Assembly (NCBI RefSeq): GCF_002797555.1
Contig: NZ_PGFA01000004.1
Span: 496,001-560,000, forward strand
Direction of reading: 5' to 3'
Source of the DNA: Hymenobacter chitinivorans DSM 11115
GTDB taxonomy: Bacteria > Bacteroidota > Bacteroidia > Cytophagales > Hymenobacteraceae
Length of the DNA: 64,000 nt
A program made the position numbers and the translations under genes. The first letter of the stretch is position 1. Every line of letters begins with the position of its first letter. The notes under the pieces are model-generated. The model had not been told where the DNA came from. It did not search any database and saw nothing but the letters and a program-made list of their open reading frames with translations. Below, piece by piece: positions 31,916-40,217 of this stretch.

Positions 31916-34009
31916 TCAACTAATGCGGCTCCAGTTGACGGCCGTGGCGGGTAAGGATTCGATGTGGCGCCGGATGTTCAGGTTTTGGGGCTGACTCAGG
32001 CTGGGGTCTTCGGCCAGTAGCTGCTGGGCCGCCGCCCGGCTTTCGGTCAGAATGCGGCCGTCCTTGGCCAGGTCGGCAATGAGCAGGTCGAGTACGCCGC
32101 TTTGCTGGGTGCCCATCAGGTCGCCGGGGCCGCGCAGCTTCAGGTCGATGTCGGCAATTTCGAAGCCGTTGTTGGTCCGCACCATGGTTTCGATGCGGAT
32201 GCGACTGTCTTTGCTGAGCTTATAGCCCGTCATTAGGATGCAGTAGCTCTGGTCGGCGCCCCGGCCCACGCGGCCCCGCAGCTGGTGAAGCTGGGAAAGG
32301 CCAAACCGTTCGGCACTTTCAATGACCATTACCGAGGCATTGGGCACGTTGACGCCCACCTCAATAACCGTAGTGGCCACCATAATCTGGGTTTCGCGCT
32401 TCACGAAGCGCTGCATCTCGTAGTCCTTTTCCTCGGCTTTCATCCGGCCGTGCACGATGCTGATTTCGAACTCCGGAAAGGCCCGGGCCACGCTTTCGTA
32501 GCCGTCGGTGAGGTCCTTGTAGTCCATCGTTTCCGACTCCTCAATGAGCGGATACACGATGTAGACCTGGCGGCCAAGGTTGATTTGGTCCCGGATAAAT
32601 TGGAATACCTTGAGCCGGTTGGCGTCGTAGCGGTGCACGGTTACAATGGGCTTACGACCAGCGGGCAGCTCGTCAATCACCGACACGTCCAGGTCGCCGT
32701 AGAGCGTCATGGCCAAAGTGCGGGGGATGGGCGTGGCCGTCATCACCAGCACGTGGGGTATCACGTGGGGATTTTTCTGCCACAGCTTCGAGCGTTGGGC
32801 CACCCCGAAGCGGTGCTGCTCGTCCATGATGGTCAGGCCCAGGTTGCGAAACTGCACCACGTCTTCCAGCAGAGCGTGGGTGCCCACAAGCATGTGCATG
32901 GTCCCGTCGCGCAGTTGCTCGTGCAGCACGCGCCGCTCGGAGGTGCGGGTGCTACCCGTGAGCTTGCCGAGCTTGATGCCGAGCTGGTCGGCGTAGGCTT
33001 TGAGGCCCACGTAGTGCTGGTCGGCCAGAATTTCGGTGGGCGCCATCAGGCAGCTCTGGGCCCCGTTGTCGGCGGCCATGAGCATGCTGATAAAGGCTAC
33101 AATGGTTTTGCCCGAGCCCACGTCGCCCTGCAGCAGGCGGTTCATCTGCTTGCCGGCGCAAAAATCCTTGTAGATGTCGTGGATAACCCGCTTTTGGGCC
33201 CCGGTCAGGTCAAAGGTCAGGTGGTTTTTGTAGAAGTCGACCAGCGTGGGCACTTCCTTGAAAATCTGACCGGCCAGGGTCACTTTGCGCTGGTCGCGCT
33301 GGCGCAGCAGCTTGAGCTGCACGTAGAAAAGCTCCTCAAACTTGAGCCGGAACCGGGCCGCCTGCAGCAGCTCGGTGCTCTGGGGGAAGTGGATCTGCTG
33401 GTAAGCGTCGGCCTTGCCCATGAGGTTGTAGTGCCGAATCAGGTCCGGCGACAACGACTCCTGCACGTAGGGCAGCGCGATTTTGAGCAGGTCGCTCGTC
33501 ATCCGCGCAATGGCCTTGCTGTCGATGCGGTGGTAGTTCTTGAGCTTCTCGGTGGTGTTGTATACCGGCTGCAAATAGCTCTGACCCGGCTTGGCTTCGG
33601 ATACTTCTTCCAGGTCGGGGTGGGCCATCTGGGGCCGGCCGTTGAATATGGTGGGCTTACCAAAGACAATGTACTCCTGGTGGTTTTTAATCACCTTTTC
33701 CAGGTAGTTCACGCCTTTAAACCACACCAAATCCAGTTCGGCGCTGCCATCCGACACCTTGGCCACAATGCGTTTCTTGGGCCCTTCGCCGATGACTTCG
33801 CGGTTGCGCAGCACGCCCTTGACCTGTACGTAGGGCAAATCCTCGGTCAGGTCTTCAATCTTGTAAAACTGAGTGCGGTCGAGGTAGCGGAAGGGGTAGC
33901 GCTGAATCAGGTCGCCGTAGGTGAAAATCTGCAGCTCCTTCTGCAGCAGGGTGGCGCGCTGGGTGCCCACGCCTCGCAGACTCTCGATTTTGGTATTGAA
34001 AAAACTCAT
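31916..34009 (-). CDS. recG: ATP-dependent DNA helicase RecG
   Basis: Remodels stalled replication forks and Holliday junctions. The 697-aa protein has the N-terminal wedge/OB region (about 1-240; YVQVKGVLRNREVIGEG), then helicase motifs: Walker A GDVGSGKTIVA, motif II DEQHRFGVAQR, TATPIPRTLA and motif VI QLRGRVGRG. The ATG at 34009 starts MSFFNTKIESLRGVG, matching the family; an in-frame start four codons upstream is possible. No operon partner is apparent; gldD lies 100 bp upstream on the same strand. Confidence 0.95.
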   Translation of the reverse strand: MSFFNTKIESLRGVGTQRATLLQKELQIFTYGDLIQRYPFRYLDRTQFYKIEDLTEDLPYVQVKGVLRNREVIGEGPKKRIVAKVSDGSAELDLVWFKGVNYLEKVIKNHQEYIVFGKPTIFNGRPQMAHPDLEEVSEAKPGQSYLQPVYNTTEKLKNYHRIDSKAIARMTSDLLKIALPYVQESLSPDLIRHYNLMGKADAYQQIHFPQSTELLQAARFRLKFEELFYVQLKLLRQRDQRKVTLAGQIFKEVPTLVDFYKNHLTFDLTGAQKRVIHDIYKDFCAGKQMNRLLQGDVGSGKTIVAFISMLMAADNGAQSCLMAPTEILADQHYVGLKAYADQLGIKLGKLTGSTRTSERRVLHEQLRDGTMHMLVGTHALLEDVVQFRNLGLTIMDEQHRFGVAQRSKLWQKNPHVIPHVLVMTATPIPRTLAMTLYGDLDVSVIDELPAGRKPIVTVHRYDANRLKVFQFIRDQINLGRQVYIVYPLIEESETMDYKDLTDGYESVARAFPEFEISIVHGRMKAEEKDYEMQRFVKRETQIMVATTVIEVGVNVPNASVMVIESAERFGLSQLHQLRGRVGRGADQSYCILMTGYKLSKDSRIRIETMVRTNNGFEIADIDLKLRGPGDLMGTQQSGVLDLLIADLAKDGRILTESRAAAQQLLAEDPSLSQPQNLNIRRHIESLPATAVNWSRIS

Positions 34010-34108
34010 TTCCTGTAACAATTAACCGGTATCATTCAACAATTGGCAACTCGGGCCACAAGAGCGGCACGGCGGTTAAATGTTAATTGACACCTGCTAA
34101 ATGAATGG

Positions 34109-34705
34109 CTACTTGAATTGTAGAGTGTTGAGCAGGTGCACCACGTCCTTCTTCACGTAGTCGATGACCGGGGCCAGGGAGTCGTTGGCCGTAGCCGTGC
34201 GGAAATACAGTGCCCCGCGAAAGAAATGGGTGGTGCTGTCGGTAGTATAAAACTGGAACTGACTGGGCACTTCCCCCGACAGCTCGAAAACGGCCGCCCG
34301 CAGGCCGCTGGGGGTTTTTATTACGCTTTCATCAATGGCCGAGGCCTTAATCTGGTGCTTGGCCGTGAGCTTGCGGGCATCTTCCAGGAGCTTATTGAAC
34401 AGCTTCTGGTCGTGCTTGATGGGCATATAGGTAAGCTGGACATTGGCCTGCAGCTTGGGGTAATAAATGTTAATCCAGTGCGGCTGGGCCAGGTAGGACG
34501 AGTCGCGCAGTACTTTGGCCTGGCGCGAGTACTCAAACGTGTAAGGGTGCCCGGGCGCCAGCTGCTGGTAGGTGGCCGCCGGCAAGTCGATACGATTATA
34601 GCCCTTGGGCTTGGGCGTATAGTCGGCGGGCGACGAGCAGCTGGCCAACAACAGGCCAAAGCCCAGAACGGCACTCAGACCGCGCAAAAGTGAGGATGCA
34701 GGCAT
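34109..34705 (-). CDS. gldD: Gliding motility lipoprotein GldD
   Basis: A 198-aa lipoprotein (lipobox LLLASC, Cys about residue 23). The mature protein matches GldD: YTPKPKGYNRIDLP, YTFEYSRQAKV, WINIYYPKLQANVQLTY and the end segment DYVKKDVVHLLNTL. In Flavobacterium johnsoniae GldD is required for gliding and T9SS function. The usual neighbours mutY and ssb are present upstream, but gldE, normally between ssb and gldD, is missing. A -7 box TACCTTTG (minus strand 34730-34737) gives it its own promoter. Confidence 0.9.
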   Translation of the reverse strand: MPASSLLRGLSAVLGFGLLLASCSSPADYTPKPKGYNRIDLPAATYQQLAPGHPYTFEYSRQAKVLRDSSYLAQPHWINIYYPKLQANVQLTYMPIKHDQKLFNKLLEDARKLTAKHQIKASAIDESVIKTPSGLRAAVFELSGEVPSQFQFYTTDSTTHFFRGALYFRTATANDSLAPVIDYVKKDVVHLLNTLQFK

Positions 34706-34729
34706 TTAGAGCAGGGCGGATGTACTCAT

Positions 34730-34737
34730 CAAAGGTA
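34730..34737 (-). promoter_or_regulatory. -7 promoter box of gldD
   Basis: TACCTTTG on the minus strand, 25 nt upstream of the gldD ATG. Confidence 0.6.
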
Positions 34738-34825
34738 ACCAGAATCAGGGACGCCGCTACGCGCGGCCGGCGCATGCCCGAAGCCTGGGGCAGGCTATTA
34801 CGGTTGGCCCCACCGCAGAACGCAG

Positions 34826-34852
34826 AAAGCCCCGGCGACGTGCCGGGGCTTT
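34826..34852 (-). terminator. Hairpin terminator after ssb
   Basis: The arms AAAGCCCCGGC and GCCGGGGCTTT enclose 5 nt and lie 25 bp beyond the ssb stop. The T-run is short. Confidence 0.65.
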
Positions 34853-34876
34853 GCAAAAACTCCTCGTTAAAGGTAG

Positions 34877-35305
34877 TTAGAAAGGCAATTGGTCAATTTC
34901 GGGTTCTTGGCGGAAGGTCTGGGCCTCGGCGGGCTGCTCCTGGCCCTGGCCGTTGGCCTGTCCATCACCCTGGGGACGGCCGCCTAACATGGAAATTTCG
35001 TCGGCTACTATTTCGGTAATGTAGCGCGTCTGATTGTCCTTGTCCTGGTACTGCCGGGTGCGCAGCTTGCCCTCCACGTAGATCTGCTGGCCCTTTTTGA
35101 GGTACTTCTCGGCCATTTCAGCCAAGCCGCGCCAGGCCGTGATGTTATGCCATTCGGTCCGCTCTACGCGGTTGCCGGATTTGTCTTTGTAGTAGTCGTT
35201 GGTGGCCAGGGTGAAGTGCGCTACGCTCGAGCCACCTTCCAAATGCCGAACCTCGGGGTCCTTACCCAGGTTGCCTACCAGAATTACTTTGTTGATGCCA
35301 GCCAT
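34877..35305 (-). CDS. ssb: Single-stranded DNA-binding protein
   Basis: Binds and protects single-stranded DNA and recruits repair and replication partners. The 142-aa protein has the OB fold (about 1-110; INKVILVGNLGKDPEVR, WHNITAWRGLAEMAEKYLKKG, IYVEGKLRTRQY) and a Gln/Gly-rich tail ending EIDQLPF, a variant of the partner-binding DDLPF tip. It lies between mutY and gldD on the same strand, a common Bacteroidota order. Confidence 0.95.
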   Translation of the reverse strand: MAGINKVILVGNLGKDPEVRHLEGGSSVAHFTLATNDYYKDKSGNRVERTEWHNITAWRGLAEMAEKYLKKGQQIYVEGKLRTRQYQDKDNQTRYITEIVADEISMLGGRPQGDGQANGQGQEQPAEAQTFRQEPEIDQLPF

Positions 35306-35400
35306 TGCTTGGTTGTTAAGTAGTTAAACGTGTCGATAAAATATCTTTATCTCTTATAAAAATAGACAAAGCTGATTATATAACCAAATATTTTAGCTTT

Positions 35401-36492
35401 TTATTTCCAGGATTTGTCAATATAATTAGCAATTAGCACAGGCTTGGGTAATTCGTGCGCTTCCGCCGCCGTGAAAGGTGCCAGTCCTGAAGCCTCTAAT
35501 GTTCCTGCAGGTAGGGGCTGACTCAGCCACACCGAGTGAAACCGCGCCTCTACTTTCTGGTGGCTCAGCACGTGGCGCAACGCCAATACCGGCTCCTCGG
35601 CGCGGTCCATAGCTAGTTGCCCGCCCAGCTCCGTTACGGCCTGCACCAAGTCTACGGCGGGCAGTTCGGCGGCCTCGGTTTCGGTCAGGGCAAAGTCGTA
35701 CAAACCCTGCCAGATGTCTTTGGCAGTGCGCTTTTTCAGATACAGCGTATCGGCATGGCGCAGCACCAGGTAGTGGAAGTAACGGGTGCGGCCGGCCTTG
35801 GCCTTGCTTTTTACCGGCAATTCCTGCACCATGCCGTGCTGAAAGGCGTAGCACTGGCTTTGCAGCGGACAAAACAGGCAGTCGGGCTTAACCGGCGTGC
35901 ACTGAATGGCCCCAAACTCCATAATAGCTTGGTTGAACTCATCGGGGGCCGCGGCCGGTATCAGCGTATCAGCCAAGGCTTGGAACTCCTTGCGCGTGGC
36001 CGGCGCGGCAATGTCGGAGGTGATGCCAAACACCCGGGACAAGACCCGGTACACGTTGCCGTCGAGCACCGCCACTTTCTCCCCGAAGGCAAAGGAGGCA
36101 ATAGCTGCCGCTGTGTACTGGCCTACACCCCGCAGCTTGAGCAGCTCCGTATAAGTATTAGGGAACACGCCCGCGTACTCGCGCACGACCTGTTGAGCTG
36201 TGTGGTGCATGTTGCGGGCCCGGGAATAGTAGCCCAACCCCTGCCAGTGCCGCAGCACCTCATCTTCAGGGGCCGCGGCCAAGTCGTGCACGGTTGGGTA
36301 AGTCGTGATGAAATCCAAGTAGTAGGGCAGGCCCTGCTTGACCCGGGTTTGCTGCAGAATAACCTCTGAAAGCCAGATGGCATACGGGTCGCGGGTGTGG
36401 CGCCAGGGTAGGTCGCGGCGGTGGCGCGGGTACCATTCCAAGAGGGCTTGGGCGAAATACGGGTGAGCAGGGGCGAGAACGGAAAGAGGCAA
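35401..36492 (-). CDS. mutY: A/G-specific adenine glycosylase
   Basis: Removes adenine paired with 8-oxoguanine. The 363-aa protein has the catalytic Glu in EVILQQTRV, the helix-hairpin-helix LRGVGQYTA with catalytic Asp in VLDGNVYRV, and the 4Fe-4S ligands with spacing C-x6-C-x2-C-x5-C (IQCTPVKPDCLFCPLQSQC). A C-terminal NUDIX-like domain follows. No ATG precedes the conserved region; TTG at 36492 (MPLSVLAPAHPYF) is the best start, since longer frames run through the HU promoter. Start confidence is moderate. Confidence 0.9.
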   Translation of the reverse strand: MPLSVLAPAHPYFAQALLEWYPRHRRDLPWRHTRDPYAIWLSEVILQQTRVKQGLPYYLDFITTYPTVHDLAAAPEDEVLRHWQGLGYYSRARNMHHTAQQVVREYAGVFPNTYTELLKLRGVGQYTAAAIASFAFGEKVAVLDGNVYRVLSRVFGITSDIAAPATRKEFQALADTLIPAAAPDEFNQAIMEFGAIQCTPVKPDCLFCPLQSQCYAFQHGMVQELPVKSKAKAGRTRYFHYLVLRHADTLYLKKRTAKDIWQGLYDFALTETEAAELPAVDLVQAVTELGGQLAMDRAEEPVLALRHVLSHQKVEARFHSVWLSQPLPAGTLEASGLAPFTAAEAHELPKPVLIANYIDKSWK

Positions 36493-36553
36493 AGATTTGA
36501 TATATAGAGGTTTGAAGAACAAATGGGACGCTAAATGGATTGCGTAAAAAGTA

Positions 36554-36583
36554 TTGCAAAACCAAAAAAGGGGGCTACCTTTG
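36554..36583 (+). promoter_or_regulatory. Promoter of the HU gene
   Basis: ATTG (36553-36556) is followed after 19 bp by TACCTTTG (36576-36583). This agrees with the Bacteroidota -33/-7 consensus TTTG-N19-TAnnTTTG and is the best promoter match in the window. Confidence 0.75.
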
Positions 36584-36686
36584 TGGCCCGAATTCTTAAG
36601 CGAACAGCCTACCGGGCAAGGGCTTACGTTTTGAATCGGGAGTTTTGCCCAGCATACATTTTTCACACCTTAGTACACATACCAGC

Positions 36687-36992
36687 GTGACTAAAGCAGA
36701 AGTAATCGCCGAAATCGCCGACAAGACCGGCATTGAGAAGACCGACGTATCGGCTACCGTTGAAGCATTTTTCAAAGTGGTAAAGGATTCGATGGCCGAT
36801 GGCAACAATATCTACGTGCGTGGCTTCGGTAGCTTCGTAAACAAGAAGCGGGCAAAGAAAGTCGCTCGTAACATCTCAAAAAACACTTCGATCATCATCG
36901 ACGAGCACTTCATCCCGAGCTTCAAGCCGTCGAAGACCTTCATCGGTAAGATCAAAAACAGCAAGAAGATCAAAGAGACGGCTCAGGCCTAA
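36687..36992 (+). CDS. HU family DNA-binding protein
   Basis: A 101-aa histone-like protein that bends and compacts DNA. It starts at GTG 36687 (MTKAEVIAEIADKTGIEKTD, the standard HU start) and contains IYVRGFGSFVNKKR and the DNA-contacting arm around ARNISKNTSI. The next segment IPSFKPSKTF is typical of the family. Upstream in-frame codons are not conserved. It has its own strong promoter and is separated from the TPR gene by a hairpin. Confidence 0.93.
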   Translation: MTKAEVIAEIADKTGIEKTDVSATVEAFFKVVKDSMADGNNIYVRGFGSFVNKKRAKKVARNISKNTSIIIDEHFIPSFKPSKTFIGKIKNSKKIKETAQA

Positions 36993-37020
36993 TTTTCTTT
37001 CTTCGTAACATTGCCGGCCG

Positions 37021-37066
37021 AGCCGCCGGGGATTCCAGTGTTGGGAGCCCGGCGGCCTGCTTTTTC
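37021..37066 (+). terminator. Hairpin terminator of the HU gene
   Basis: The arms AGCCGCCGGG (37021-37030) and CCCGGCGGCC (37048-37057) are followed by GCTTTTTCC. It ends just 4 bp before the next start codon. Confidence 0.7.
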
Positions 37067-37069
37067 CAC

Positions 37070-37966
37070 ATGGCTGCACGTCCTTCTTCGCATCAACTTC
37101 TTGTTTTGGCCGTCGCCCTGGCGCTGGTGGCCGGCTTGTTTTTGCTGCCGAAGGGAATCGTAAAACCCAAGGAAGGCAAAAAGGAGCTGAACCAGCAGGA
37201 CGCGGCCCGTACGGCCAACCGGGACAACGGCGCAGCCGCCCCTTCCACGGCCTCCGTGGAGGGCGGCATGCCGGCCGGCGCTACCCCGGAGCAGCCGCAC
37301 ATGGCGGTAGCTCCGGAGCAGCGCCGCGAAATCAACGGCTTGCTGGCCAAGTACTCGGCTGAAGGTGATTTGGGAGCTAAGCTGCGGCTGGCTACTGATC
37401 TGGCCGCCAAGTACCGCGCCGTCGAGAAGTTCGACAGCGCCGGCTACTACCTCGAGCAGATTGCCATGACCCGGCCCGGTGAACAAACGTTGCAGCGCGC
37501 TGCCGATGCGTATTACGAAGCCTTCAGCTTCGCTACGACCGAGGAGCGCGCCAAGTCGTTGGGCGCCAAAACCAGGGAGCTGTACGAGCGGGTGCTGAAA
37601 AACAACCCCGACAACCTCAAGGCCAAAACCAACTTGGGTATGGCCCTGATGGCCAGCGACAACCCCGTGGCGGGCGTAAGCCTGTTGCGCGAGGTACTGG
37701 CTGCCGACCCCAAAAACGAAGAGGCTATCTACAACCTGGGTATCCTCTCGTTGCGGAGCAATCAGAATGACAAAGCGGTGGAGCGGTTCCGGGAGCTGAC
37801 GGTGGTAAATCCCCAGAATGCCAACGGACAGTTCTACTTGGGCGTATCTTTGGCCCTGACCGGCGCCAAAGAAGACGCCCGCAAGGCCTTCACCAAGGCT
37901 AAGAGCTTGAGCACGGACCCCGGCTTTACGGCCTCGGTGGACGAGCAATTGCAGAAATTGAATTAA
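37070..37966 (+). CDS. TPR-repeat membrane-anchored protein
   Basis: A 298-aa protein with one N-terminal transmembrane helix (LLVLAVALALVAGLFLLP), a low-complexity linker and about five tetratricopeptide repeats from residue 85 on (AKTNLGMALMASDNPVAG, EAIYNLGILSLRSNQND, FYLGVSLALTGAKEDA). TPRs mediate protein contacts; the partner is unknown. Its place between HU and RNase G/E is conserved in my recollection of Cytophagales genomes. Confidence 0.85.
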   Translation: MAARPSSHQLLVLAVALALVAGLFLLPKGIVKPKEGKKELNQQDAARTANRDNGAAAPSTASVEGGMPAGATPEQPHMAVAPEQRREINGLLAKYSAEGDLGAKLRLATDLAAKYRAVEKFDSAGYYLEQIAMTRPGEQTLQRAADAYYEAFSFATTEERAKSLGAKTRELYERVLKNNPDNLKAKTNLGMALMASDNPVAGVSLLREVLAADPKNEEAIYNLGILSLRSNQNDKAVERFRELTVVNPQNANGQFYLGVSLALTGAKEDARKAFTKAKSLSTDPGFTASVDEQLQKLN

Positions 37967-37994
37967 GTTTTTTTACAACCCTAACCTCACCAAC

Positions 37995-38084
37995 ATGCCC
38001 TGCGGTAAAAAGAGAAAGCGTCATAAGATTGCCACTCACAAGCGGAAGAAGCGTCTGCGCAAGAACCGTCACAAGAAGAAGTAA
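37995..38084 (+). CDS. 29-residue highly basic protein (COX24/AURKAIP1-like)
   Basis: A very short gene: it starts MPCGKKRKRHKIATHKRK and continues to an RHKKK end, 29 residues, 17 of them Lys or Arg. It resembles the small basic proteins of Bacteroidota annotated as AURKAIP1/COX24-domain, a domain known from a mitochondrial small-subunit ribosomal protein. An association with the ribosome is inferred. It lies 28 bp after the TPR gene and before rne, and a terminator follows at 38197. Confidence 0.8.
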   Translation: MPCGKKRKRHKIATHKRKKRLRKNRHKKK

Positions 38085-38196
38085 GCCCTTTCCGGGTTTG
38101 CTGGCGGCCGGTTAATTGCTTTAACCAATAAGGCCGTCTATCTCTCACGTAGAGTATCTCGAGAGTGGCTAAAAGTTCGCTTTTCCCGTGGCTAAG

Positions 38197-38234
38197 AAGG
38201 GAAGCTGGTGCCTCGTGCACTAGCTTCCCTTTGC
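38197..38234 (+). terminator. Hairpin terminator before the RNase G/E gene
   Basis: The arms AAGGGAAGCT (38197-38206) and AGCTTCCCTT (38222-38231), extended inward by GGTGC/GCACT. The T-run is short. Confidence 0.75.
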
Positions 38235-38292
38235 CGGTTTCGGGGGATAGGGCTGCGGCTAAACTTGGTACTCTCTTAACTTATCTGACCCA

Positions 38293-39903
38293 TTGAGTAA
38301 CGAATTAGTCATTAATTCTACTCAGGAAGGAGAACGGATTGCCCTGCTCCAGGATAAGCGGCTCATCGAATACCACTTTGACCGCAACGACACCAACTAT
38401 TCCGTTGGTGACATCTTCCTGGGTACGGTCAAGAAAGTTATGCCCGGTCTGAACGCCGCGTTCATCGACATCGGGTATCAAAAAGACGCGTTTCTGCACT
38501 ACGGTGACCTGGGGGAGAATTTCCCCTCGCTGCTGAAGTGGAGCAGAGGCGTACAATCGCAGAAAATTACCGTCGGGGCGCTCAAGAACTTCCAGTTCGA
38601 AGGGCAGCTCGACAAAGTCGGCAAGGCCGCCGACGTCTTCAAGAAGGGCCAGCAGTTGCTGGTCCAGATTGTGAAGGAACCGATTTCGACCAAGGGGCCA
38701 CGCTTGAGCATGGATATTTCCATGGCGGGCCGCTACTTGGTGCTGGTTCCTTTTTCGAATACAATTAGCGTATCCAAGAAAATCGTCAGCAAGACGGAGC
38801 GGGAGCGGCTTAAGCGGCTCATTGCTTCCATCAAGCCCGACAATTTCGGCGTGATTATCCGCACCGTGGCCGAAGGCCGGGAGGTGGCTGAACTCGACCG
38901 GGATATGCAGAGCATGACGGCCAACTGGGAACAGCTCTTCCAATCCTTGCGCGCGGCCAAGCCGAACGACAAGGTGCTGGGTGAACTGGGCCGCACCAGC
39001 TCGATGCTGCGCGATATGCTCAACGAAAGCTTCGACTCCATTACCGTGGATTCGGCGCCGATGTATGAGGAGATGCGCAGCTACCTCCAGAAAATTGCGC
39101 CCGACAAGCTCGGCCTGCTCAAGCTCCACACCGGCAAGGTGAAAGTGTTTGAGCACGTGGGCATTGAAAAGCAGCTTAAAACGCTGTTTGGCAAGACTGT
39201 AACGGTTCCCGGCGGCGGCTACTTGGTGATTGAACACACCGAAGCCCTGCACGTTATCGACGTCAACTCGGGCAACAAGAGCAACCAGGAAAGCGACCAG
39301 GAGGCTACGGCCCTCATGATCAACATGCTGGCGGCTAAGGAGGTAGCGCGGCAGCTGCGCCTGCGCGACATGGGGGGCATCATCGTTGTCGACTTTATCG
39401 ACATGAAGAGCCCCGAGAGTCGCAAAAAGGTGGAGGATGCCGTGAAGGACATCATGAAGAACGATAAAGCGCGCTTCACGATTCTGCCCATTACCAAATT
39501 CGGGCTGCTGCAGATTACGCGGCAGCGCGTGCGCCCCGCCGAAAACATTGTGACCGGTGAAGTATGCCCCACCTGTGGCGGCACGGGCAAGATTTCGGCC
39601 TCTATCCTCGTAACGGACGAAATCGACAACAGCATTGAGGACTTGCTGGTTACCCAAAACCAGTCGGGCATCACGCTGTACGTGCACCCCTTCCTGCACG
39701 CTTATTACACCAAGGGATTGGTGTCGAAGCAGATGAAGTGGTATTTGAAGTATTATAAGTGGGTTAAGATCATGAAGGACACGTCCTTGGGCTTGACCGA
39801 CTACCGCATCGAGGATGAGCGGGGCGAGGAAATCGAAATACATTCCCCCGCCGCCGCCATGAGCCGCCTCCAGGACCGGGAGGTGGAAGAAATTACTGAT
39901 TGA
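38293..39903 (+). CDS. Ribonuclease E/G family protein
   Basis: An endoribonuclease for mRNA decay and rRNA processing. The 536-aa protein has an S1 domain (about 35-125; GDIFLGTVKKVMPGLNAAFIDIG), DNase I-like catalytic Asp residues in VIDVNSGN (about 323) and VVDFIDM (about 367), and the zinc-link cysteines in CPTCGGTG (425 and 428). It is RNase G length, without the long degradosome scaffold of RNase E. Translation starts at TTG 38293 (MSNELVINSTQEGERIALL); no better start exists. Confidence 0.92.
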   Translation: MSNELVINSTQEGERIALLQDKRLIEYHFDRNDTNYSVGDIFLGTVKKVMPGLNAAFIDIGYQKDAFLHYGDLGENFPSLLKWSRGVQSQKITVGALKNFQFEGQLDKVGKAADVFKKGQQLLVQIVKEPISTKGPRLSMDISMAGRYLVLVPFSNTISVSKKIVSKTERERLKRLIASIKPDNFGVIIRTVAEGREVAELDRDMQSMTANWEQLFQSLRAAKPNDKVLGELGRTSSMLRDMLNESFDSITVDSAPMYEEMRSYLQKIAPDKLGLLKLHTGKVKVFEHVGIEKQLKTLFGKTVTVPGGGYLVIEHTEALHVIDVNSGNKSNQESDQEATALMINMLAAKEVARQLRLRDMGGIIVVDFIDMKSPESRKKVEDAVKDIMKNDKARFTILPITKFGLLQITRQRVRPAENIVTGEVCPTCGGTGKISASILVTDEIDNSIEDLLVTQNQSGITLYVHPFLHAYYTKGLVSKQMKWYLKYYKWVKIMKDTSLGLTDYRIEDERGEEIEIHSPAAAMSRLQDREVEEITD

Positions 39904-39936
39904 CGGTTTTTCTGCGAAAACCTTCCTGATAAGAAG

Positions 39937-39977
39937 AAAGCCCCCGTTACTCTGGATGAGTAACGGGGGCTTTTTCT
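39937..39977 (+). terminator. Intrinsic terminator of the RNase G/E gene
   Basis: The arms AAAGCCCCCGTTAC and GTAACGGGGGCTTT are followed by a T-run. Confidence 0.92.
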
Positions 39978-40103
39978 TTCTAATGTGCGAATGTGAGGAA
40001 TGTGCTGAGGTGCTACTTGTCTGCCATTGCGAGAAAGAATGACATTCCGCGCCTCAAGCGGCGGCTACCCGTCCTCTGCTAGTGACAAACTCCCTGTTAC
40101 CAG

Positions 40104-40137
40104 AAAGCCCTTTCCTACATGCGTGGGAAAGGGCTTT
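40104..40137. repeat. Hairpin shared with the repeat at 11328
   Basis: The arms AAAGCCCTTTCC and GGAAAGGGCTTT have a 10-nt loop (TACATGCGTG). The same arms with loop TGCCTGCGCG occur at 11328-11361. Either could terminate transcription; the copy number suggests a dispersed repeat. Confidence 0.75.
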
Positions 40138-40217
40138 TCACATTAGAGGACCTGGTGGATTTCAGAGGACGGATTGCCATGGCGGCGCCGCGCAAAGGCA
40201 GCTAGCACTTCCGCGCG

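Larger units (their letters stand above)
39904..40217. other. 314-bp convergent intergenic region with repeats
   Basis: No gene seen. It contains the rne terminator (39937-39977), a TGCCATTGCGAG-like repeat fragment at 40022, a CGTCCTCT/AGAGGACG inverted pair around 40070 and 40160, and the hairpin at 40104-40137 shared with the element at 11328. Confidence 0.65.

Noticed and set aside
36493..36666. N-terminal extension of MutY to 36666
   Set aside because: The added residues are not conserved and would run across the HU promoter.
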